Source of the DNA: JADHLK01 sp038131695 | Lineage (GTDB): Bacteria; Pseudomonadota; Alphaproteobacteria; Puniceispirillales; Puniceispirillaceae | Length of the DNA: 45,848 nt | NCBI GenBank assembly: GCA_038131695.1 | Contig: JAYPQA010000027.1 | Coordinates: 1 to 45,848, forward strand | Direction of reading: 5' to 3' | In this document: positions 40,876 through 45,848 of the stretch, piece after piece | How positions within the stretch are numbered: position 1 is the first letter of the stretch | How the letters are laid out: each line of letters begins with the position of its first letter | Program-made: the position numbers and the translations under genes | The notes under the pieces: model-generated | The model's input: only the letters and a program-made list of their open reading frames with translations | The model's database searches: none | Told to the model about the DNA's origin: nothing

Positions 40876-42486
40876 ATGGACCCGCGGCCTGCCAATTTTG
40901 TGCCGCTTTCCCCGCTCAGCTTCCTGCGCCGTGCCGCGACCATATTCGGCAGCTATGATGCCTGGATTTATGGCGACAGGCAGGCCAGCTGGGCAGAATG
41001 CTACGAACGTGCGGTGCGGCTGGCCAGCGCGCTGCAAAAAGCCGGGGTGCGCCCGGGCGGGGTGGTGACCCTGATCGCGGCCAACACGCCGGAAATGTTT
41101 GAAGCCCAGTTCGGGGTTGCGATGGCCGGGGCGGTGCTGAATACGGTCAATATCCGGCTCGACACCGAAACCATCAGCTATATTCTCGACCATGCTGACA
41201 GCCAGCTTCTGATAAGCGATGCAGCCTTTGCAGACCGGGTTGGCCCGGCCCTGGCAAAATCGGCCCGCCCGGATATTCCGGTGATTGATATTGTCGATCA
41301 GCAAGAGCCCGCCTCGGCGGCCGGGGCACGGCTGGGCAGCCTGGATTATGAGGCGTTTCTGGCAACCGGTGATCCGGATTTTGACTGGCAGCTGCCAGCT
41401 GATGAATGGCAGGCCATGTGCCTGAATTACACCTCCGGGACCAGCGGGCGGCCCAAGGGGGTGGTCTATCATCATCGTGGGGCCTATCTGATGGCGATGG
41501 GCACGGTGCCGGCCTGGGATGTGCCAGCGCATCCGACCTATCTCTATACAGTGCCGATGTTTCATTGCAATGGCTGGGGGCACGCCTGGATGCTGGCCTT
41601 GCTGGCCGGCCGGGCGGTGCTGACCAGAACGCTGAATGCGGAGGTGATTTTTGATCTGCTGCATCGCTACCGGATTGACCATTTCGGGGGCGCGCCGATT
41701 ATTCTGGGGATGCTGGTCAATGCAGACCCGGCGATTCGCAAAAAGCCGGACTGGCCGGTCAAGGTGATGACAGCCGGCGCCCCACCCCCGGCCGCTATTC
41801 TGGAAAAGACCGAGGCCCTTGGCTTTGAGGTTATGCAGGTCTATGGGCTGACGGAAACCTTTGGCCATACGGTGCAAAGTGCCTGGCTGCGCGACTGGGA
41901 TCAGCTTGATTTTGCCGCGCGCGCCGCGATCAAGGCCCGTCAGGGGGTCTGTTTCCCGCATACAGAAGGGCTGGAAGTTCTGGATACCAATACCGGCCAG
42001 CCTGTGCCGGCAGATGGGGAAACGCTGGGCGAGGCGGTTATCCGGTCCAATACGGTGATGAAAGGCTATCACAAAAATGCCGCGGCGACCGAGGCGAGCA
42101 TGGCAGGCGGCTATTTTCGCTCTGGCGATCTGGCGGTGCGCCACCCGGACGGTCATATAGAGGTCAAGGACCGGCTGAAGGATATTATTATATCCGGCGG
42201 TGAGAATATCTCATCTGTAGAGCTGGAAGGCGTGCTTTACCGGCATCCGGCGGTCGGCTTTGCCGCTGTGGTGGCGATGCCGGATGAAAAATGGGGCGAA
42301 AGCCCCTGTGCCTTTATTGAGCTGAAAGACGGCGCAGAGGCCGGAGAGGCAGAGATTCTGGAATTCTGCCGCGCGCATCTGGCCGGTTTCAAAATGCCGA
42401 AAAAAGTTCTGTTTGGCGAATTGCCGAAAACCGCGACCGGCAAGATTCAGAAATTTGAACTGCGCGCCGCCCTGCGCGAGGGCTAG
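40876..42486 (+). CDS. AMP-dependent acyl-CoA synthetase
   Basis: This is an ANL-superfamily ligase forming acyl-CoA from a fatty or methylthio/aryl carboxylate. It shows NYTSGTSGRPKGVVYHHRG (P-loop), VPMFHCNGWGHAWM, QVYGLTETFGH, the hinge Asp region FRSGDLAVRHPDGHIEVKDR and the catalytic Lys in KTATGKIQKF. The HCNGW segment is shared with medium-chain and DMSP-derived 3-methylmercaptopropionate ligases (DmdB-like). The open frame continuous with the domain begins near ATG 40876 (MDPRPANFVPLSPLSF). A better start with GGAG is ATG 40841 in another frame (MTENLDSINQGL), so one base is probably wrong around 40868-40880. The stop TAG is shared, as CTAG, with the convergent gene. Confidence 0.88.
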   Translation: MDPRPANFVPLSPLSFLRRAATIFGSYDAWIYGDRQASWAECYERAVRLASALQKAGVRPGGVVTLIAANTPEMFEAQFGVAMAGAVLNTVNIRLDTETISYILDHADSQLLISDAAFADRVGPALAKSARPDIPVIDIVDQQEPASAAGARLGSLDYEAFLATGDPDFDWQLPADEWQAMCLNYTSGTSGRPKGVVYHHRGAYLMAMGTVPAWDVPAHPTYLYTVPMFHCNGWGHAWMLALLAGRAVLTRTLNAEVIFDLLHRYRIDHFGGAPIILGMLVNADPAIRKKPDWPVKVMTAGAPPPAAILEKTEALGFEVMQVYGLTETFGHTVQSAWLRDWDQLDFAARAAIKARQGVCFPHTEGLEVLDTNTGQPVPADGETLGEAVIRSNTVMKGYHKNAAATEASMAGGYFRSGDLAVRHPDGHIEVKDRLKDIIISGGENISSVELEGVLYRHPAVGFAAVVAMPDEKWGESPCAFIELKDGAEAGEAEILEFCRAHLAGFKMPKKVLFGELPKTATGKIQKFELRAALREG

Positions 42487-44813
42487 CCCTCTTCAGCGTT
42501 GCTGGCTGGCCCGTCCAGCATGGCACAGATCAGCTGATGTGTCTGGGCCGTCTGGGCCAGCTTGACAAAGCCGGCCCGCTCGCGATCCATCAAATCCTGC
42601 TCGCTCACCTCCGGCGCATCGCCCGGCTGGCGCACCGGGATCGTGCTGATCATCATCGCAACGGTGCGGTTATGGGCGGTAAAATCGCCGCGCGCCACGC
42701 CTGCATCCATAAAGGCTTGCATTTTTTCGCTCAATTCCGGGCTGCCCAGCTGGGCCCGCACCGGCTCAGGCGGGCGATAGCTGTCCTGCATCTCTGCTAT
42801 CAGCCCCTTTGCCGCCTCAAACAAGCGATCCTTGTTCATCACCTGAATATCGCGGCCGGGCAGAAAATACTGCCAGCGCGCCGCCTGCATCGGGGCGGTT
42901 CCAACAAACCCATAGCCGATTTGTTTCCAGCAATTCCAGGCGGCCTTGTCCGTGTCAGCCCCGGCCGCCAGCCAGCGCAAAAAGCTCTCTTTTACCCCGC
43001 CGCCGCCGGGTAACAGCCCAACACCTGATTCCACCAGCCCCAGCGTTGAATTGCCATGCACTGCCAGCCGGTCACAATGGGCCAGCACCTCAAACCCGCC
43101 GCCCAGCGCCAGCCCGGACGGGGCCCCGACCACCGGCACAGGCGCATATTTCAGAGCCAGAACAGCCTGCTGGAAATCATTGAGGAAACTGTCAATGCCG
43201 GCCCAGTCACCAGCCTCAATAAGCGCGCGAAACGCATTCAGATCCACCCCGGCAGAAAAATGCTGGGCATCATTATGGATCAGGATACCGCGCCCGTGAT
43301 CGCTTGCCGCGGCCTGCACAATCTGCATGGACTCCGCTGTCAGCGCATTGGCCTTGGAATGAAATTCCACCAGCGCAAACCCTCAGCGCAGAGGCTGGCC
43401 GCATGGGTGGACAGGATGGGCTGCATCGCCTGGCGCGCCATCTGCAGGCGAAAGGCCCCTTCGGGCAGAATCGCAGGCTGGTAGAGGCCGCTATGCTGGC
43501 GGATTTCCAGCTGCCCCTGATTGGCCCGATAGAAGGCCCGGCCTCTTTGCTGATACAGGCAGGCAAAGTTCCAGCCCGGCTTCTGTCGCAATCGCTGCCA
43601 GGCGCGTCCGGGCCGGTGCATCGATCATCTCAAACGGGCCGCGTTGCCAGTTAAACCCAGCTTCATCGCATCATCAAATCTTGCGGGATTGTCTGTCACC
43701 TCGCCCAGAGGCTGGCCGCATAGGCAAAACCCGGGCCAGCATCCCGCTGCAAAAGACGGCCAAAGGTTGATCCGAGGATCATGCCAGCAGCAGCTGCAGC
43801 GGCTCTTGCTGTCTGGCCTGGGCCGCGGCGGCCTTGATCGCCAAATCCGGCAGGGCCGGGCTGACCGGGCGCCAGCTGCTGCCATCTGCGCCGCCCTCTG
43901 TGACCCGCACTTGCCGGCCGCCTTCTGTCTCCCGGTAAAAGCCGCCCTTGCCTTTATTGCCGGTAAAGCCATCGGCGATCATGGCGCGCATCAGGGCCAG
44001 GTCCTGGCCGACGCCTGAAACGCATCTTCTTCTCGGCAGAATAGAGGCAAGAGGTGGCCACATCTGACATCAGATCAATGCCGATCAGATCATACAGGCC
44101 AAAAATGCCGGTTTTCGGAATCCCCATCGGGCGGCTGAACAGCGCATCTGCTGCCTCTATCGCAACACCCATTTGCAAGGCTTCATGCAGCCCGGCCTGC
44201 AAGGCAAACACGCCCACCCGGTTGCCCAGAAAGCCCGGCGTATCGGCGCATTTCACCACCCCCTTGCCCCAGAATCTGATCATTGAAGCGGGCCAGCCTG
44301 TCGATCACCTCCGGGTCTGTTTTCTCGCCGCGCACCAGCTCCAGCAGGCGCATGAACCGCACCGGGTTAAAATAATGGGTGATGGCAAAACGGCGTTGGC
44401 GGGAAATCCGCTGGGTAATCCGGTCAGCCGAACCGGAATGGTAGAGGTGTTTGAGGTGATAATACAGTCTTCCCGAATAACAGCCCAGCCGTGATAAAGG
44501 GTTTTTAAAATCCAGCTGTTCAACCACCGCCTCAATGATCGATCACACAGGCCGCCAGCTGGTCAAAATCCTCTTCGATAGGAACCGGGGTGATCCGCCC
44601 GGCAAAATCGCCCGTTGATCAGCTGTGGCGCTCGCTGGCCAGCAGCCTGTCTATATCGCCCGCTCAGCCGGGGATTTATCCATGCCCGGGCCAGCAGGCA
44701 AATCCAGCAGCAGCACCTCCAGCCCGGCATTGGCAATCTGGGCAGCAATGCCGCTGCCCATAGTGCCAGCCCCCCAGCACGGCAATTTTTGAAAAGTCAC
44801 TTTTTGCTGTCAC
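42483..44813 (-). pseudogene. FadN-like 3-hydroxyacyl-CoA dehydrogenase/enoyl-CoA hydratase, many frameshifts
   Basis: This bifunctional beta-oxidation protein (about 776 aa if repaired) has the dehydrogenase first and the hydratase second, as in FadN. From GTG 44813 it reads SDFSKIAVLG, breaks near 44775, and continues GAGTMGSGIAAQIANAGLEV. Further pieces in changing frames are FNPVRFMRLLELVRGEKTD, KCADTPGFLGNRVGVFAL and GIFGLYDLIGIDLMSDVAT. The last 888 bases are open and hold the hydratase: ANALTAES, the oxyanion-hole HFSAGVDLNAF and APSGLALGGGFE. Shifts are spread from about 43.37 to 44.78 kb, mostly in G or C runs, so sequence error is likely, although true decay cannot be excluded. The GTGA start overlaps the upstream hydrolase stop. 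No thiolase is in the window. Confidence 0.8.
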
Positions 44814-45616
44814 GCCTCACCCCTTTTTTGAAACAGCTGGTCCATGAAACCGGCGACAGCCCGGTTGATTTCCTGCGGCCTTTCCGGCGGCAGCATATGG
44901 CCAGCCTCGGCCAGCTCTATCAGCTGCGACTGGCCCAGTGCTGCGGCCATTGCCCGCCCTGCCTTGACCGTGAGTCATCCGATCTCTTTTTCGGCCAAGA
45001 ATGACCAAAGCTGGTATATCCAGGCGGCGGCCTCCGCCCCGCCCTGATAGGCTTGGCAGGCAGCCAAATCAATGCCCAGAGCTGCCGGATTATTGGCAGC
45101 CATCAGCTGGCGGCTGAAGCCCAGATGCAAACAGGCCAGACTGGCGCAGCGTCATGCAGCCGCGCATGACCATGGCCCCAACTTCCAGTCATCATCGGGC
45201 GGCCATTTTGCGGGTCTGTTTGGCTGTTTCAGCAGGCTGTGACCGGGATTGAGAGCTGCGCTCCGCGCTGGCCGCGCCAAATCTCCGGCATCTTGCCGGC
45301 AGCCTCTTGAAGCAGCGAACCTTCCTGGGATGGCCGGTCAGAATAAGCTGTGCCAAGCCCAGCTCAGCGGCCAGCCCGGCGATCCCATCGGCCATCTCCT
45401 CAATAGAAGGCCAGCGGGTCCCCGCCGGACAATCCATGGCCAGGAAAATCAGGCGCATAAACAGAATGTCACTTGATAGGCCAGCCAGCGGCTCACCACG
45501 CCCAGCCAGGTGCTGACTCTGGCCGCTGCTGTGCAACATTCGCCAAGAGCCGGGGGCTTAGTCGGCTGCGGCCGCAGGTTGCGATATGGACGATTGCTGT
45601 GAAAATCGATACGCAT
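44810..45616 (-). pseudogene. Alpha/beta hydrolase, several frameshifts
   Basis: From ATG 45616 (MRIDFHSNR) the sequence runs through several frames with recognisable hydrolase features: MLHSSGQSQHL, which fits the oxyanion-hole strand, EEMADGIAGLAAELGLAQLIL followed by TGH, the lead-in to the nucleophile elbow (the Ser motif is shifted out of frame), and the C-terminal end MDQLFQKRGEA at 44810. The repaired length of about 268 aa is normal for the family. Breaks are frequent, as in the adjacent FadN-like gene. Substrate unknown; position next to a beta-oxidation gene suggests an ester, enol-lactone or thioester. Confidence 0.65.
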
Positions 45617-45622
45617 AATTGG

Positions 45623-45848
45623 TCAGCCTTTCGCTTGCGCCATGGCTTTGGCAGCGGCCCGCAAGGCTTGCTGGAAATCGTCCTTGATATCCTCTATCGC
45701 TTCCAGACCGACCGACAGGCCGGATCATATCATCGCTCAGCCACGCCCTGCCGCATGGCTTCAGCATCAATATGTGAATGGGTGGTGCTGGCTGGATGAA
45801 TGACCAGCGTTTTGGCATCCCCGACATTGGCCGAATGGCTGGCCAGTT
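45623..45848 (-). CDS. O-acetylhomoserine sulfhydrylase C-terminus, partial, frameshifted
   Basis: The minus strand from the window edge encodes the C-terminal end of a Cys/Met-metabolism PLP enzyme: LASHSANVGDAKTLVIHPAS, then TTHSHIDAEAMRQGVAE, which in family members is the substrate-carboxylate region, and after frame changes near 45715-45750 GLEAIEDIKDDFQQALRAAA to the TGA at 45625-45623. This matches O-acetylhomoserine aminocarboxypropyltransferase (MetY type) better than cystathionine synthase. The rest lies outside the window. The alpha/beta hydrolase gene begins 6 bp downstream. Confidence 0.75.

Noticed and set aside
40867..42156. 429-codon open frame antisense to the acyl-CoA synthetase gene
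   Set aside because: No recognisable domain, biased residue use, and the plus strand carries all ANL motifs.
42483..42486. Shared CTAG stop of the convergent acyl-CoA synthetase and FadN-like genes
   Set aside because: The two stops overlap in one palindrome, but this is a compact convergent junction with no further meaning that I can support.
1..45848. Genomic island or mobile element boundaries
   Set aside because: No transposase, integrase, tRNA, long direct or inverted repeat was found, and base composition is similar across blocks apart from short promoter regions. Horizontal transfer of the dehalogenase block remains possible but is not shown.
1..45848. CRISPR arrays, rRNA and tRNA genes
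   Set aside because: No spaced repeats of 25-40 bp and no tRNA- or rRNA-like sequence were noticed on reading.

Overview
The window is a dense, moderately GC-rich bacterial segment with Shine-Dalgarno starts, frequent GTG/TTG starts and many ATGA/GTGA stop-start overlaps. It holds two complete branched-chain-type (Liv) ABC transporters, HyuA/HyuB, an IlvD-type dehydratase, FCD-GntR and XRE-cupin regulators and an acyl-CoA ligase. This mix fits a heterotrophic, probably marine, alphaproteobacterium (SAR116/Rhodospirillales-like). That placement is inference from gene content only. I see no rRNA, tRNA, CRISPR, transposase or integrase.

Layout. (1) 1-4.5 kb: the 3' part of a sulfatase, a RidA-family protein, a DMT exporter, and a permease plus binding protein of a polar amino-acid ABC transporter without a visible ATPase. 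(2) 4.6-12.8 kb, plus strand: a TIGR04076-like protein, an aldo/keto reductase, a Liv ABC system (two ATPases, two permeases, binding protein) with an embedded FAD-dependent amine/amino-acid oxidase, and a second RidA protein. This looks like uptake and oxidative deamination of an N-compound. (3) 12.9-16.6 kb, minus strand: HyuB and HyuA. (4) 16.8-26.5 kb, plus strand: kynureninase, XRE-cupin regulator, SRPBCC-like protein, nitrilase, gentisate-type ring-cleavage dioxygenase, FAH-family hydrolase, SDR, and a 1074-aa cobalamin/Fe-S reductive dehalogenase fused to an NAD(P)H-FMN-[2Fe-2S] reductase. (5) A convergent GntR/FCD regulator followed by an AT-rich region with four phased operator-like repeats. 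(6) 27.6-40.2 kb, plus strand: a second Liv transporter, two aldehyde dehydrogenases, a coniferyl-alcohol-dehydrogenase-like SDR, a flotillin and an IlvD/Edd dehydratase. (7) 40.2-45.8 kb: AroQ, an acyl-CoA synthetase, a FadN-like 3-hydroxyacyl-CoA dehydrogenase/enoyl-CoA hydratase, an alpha/beta hydrolase and the C-terminus of an O-acetylhomoserine sulfhydrylase.

The most interesting content is block 4. It looks like an oxygen-compatible, non-respiratory pathway for a halogenated aromatic: nitrile to acid, NAD(P)H-driven dehalogenation, ring cleavage, and hydrolysis of the ring-cleavage product. The enzyme types parallel the bromoxynil route (nitrilase then BhbA-type dehalogenase), but here with a gentisate-like dioxygenase and a kynureninase, so the natural substrate is open. 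Candidates are brominated phenolics or nitriles of marine origin, or halogenated tryptophan/kynurenine products.

Sequence quality is uneven. Frameshifts that split clearly single proteins cluster in the first 1.5 kb and last 2.5 kb, with isolated ones near 5.67, 20.33, 40.38 and 40.87 kb. I read most of these as base-calling or assembly errors at contig ends rather than true gene decay.
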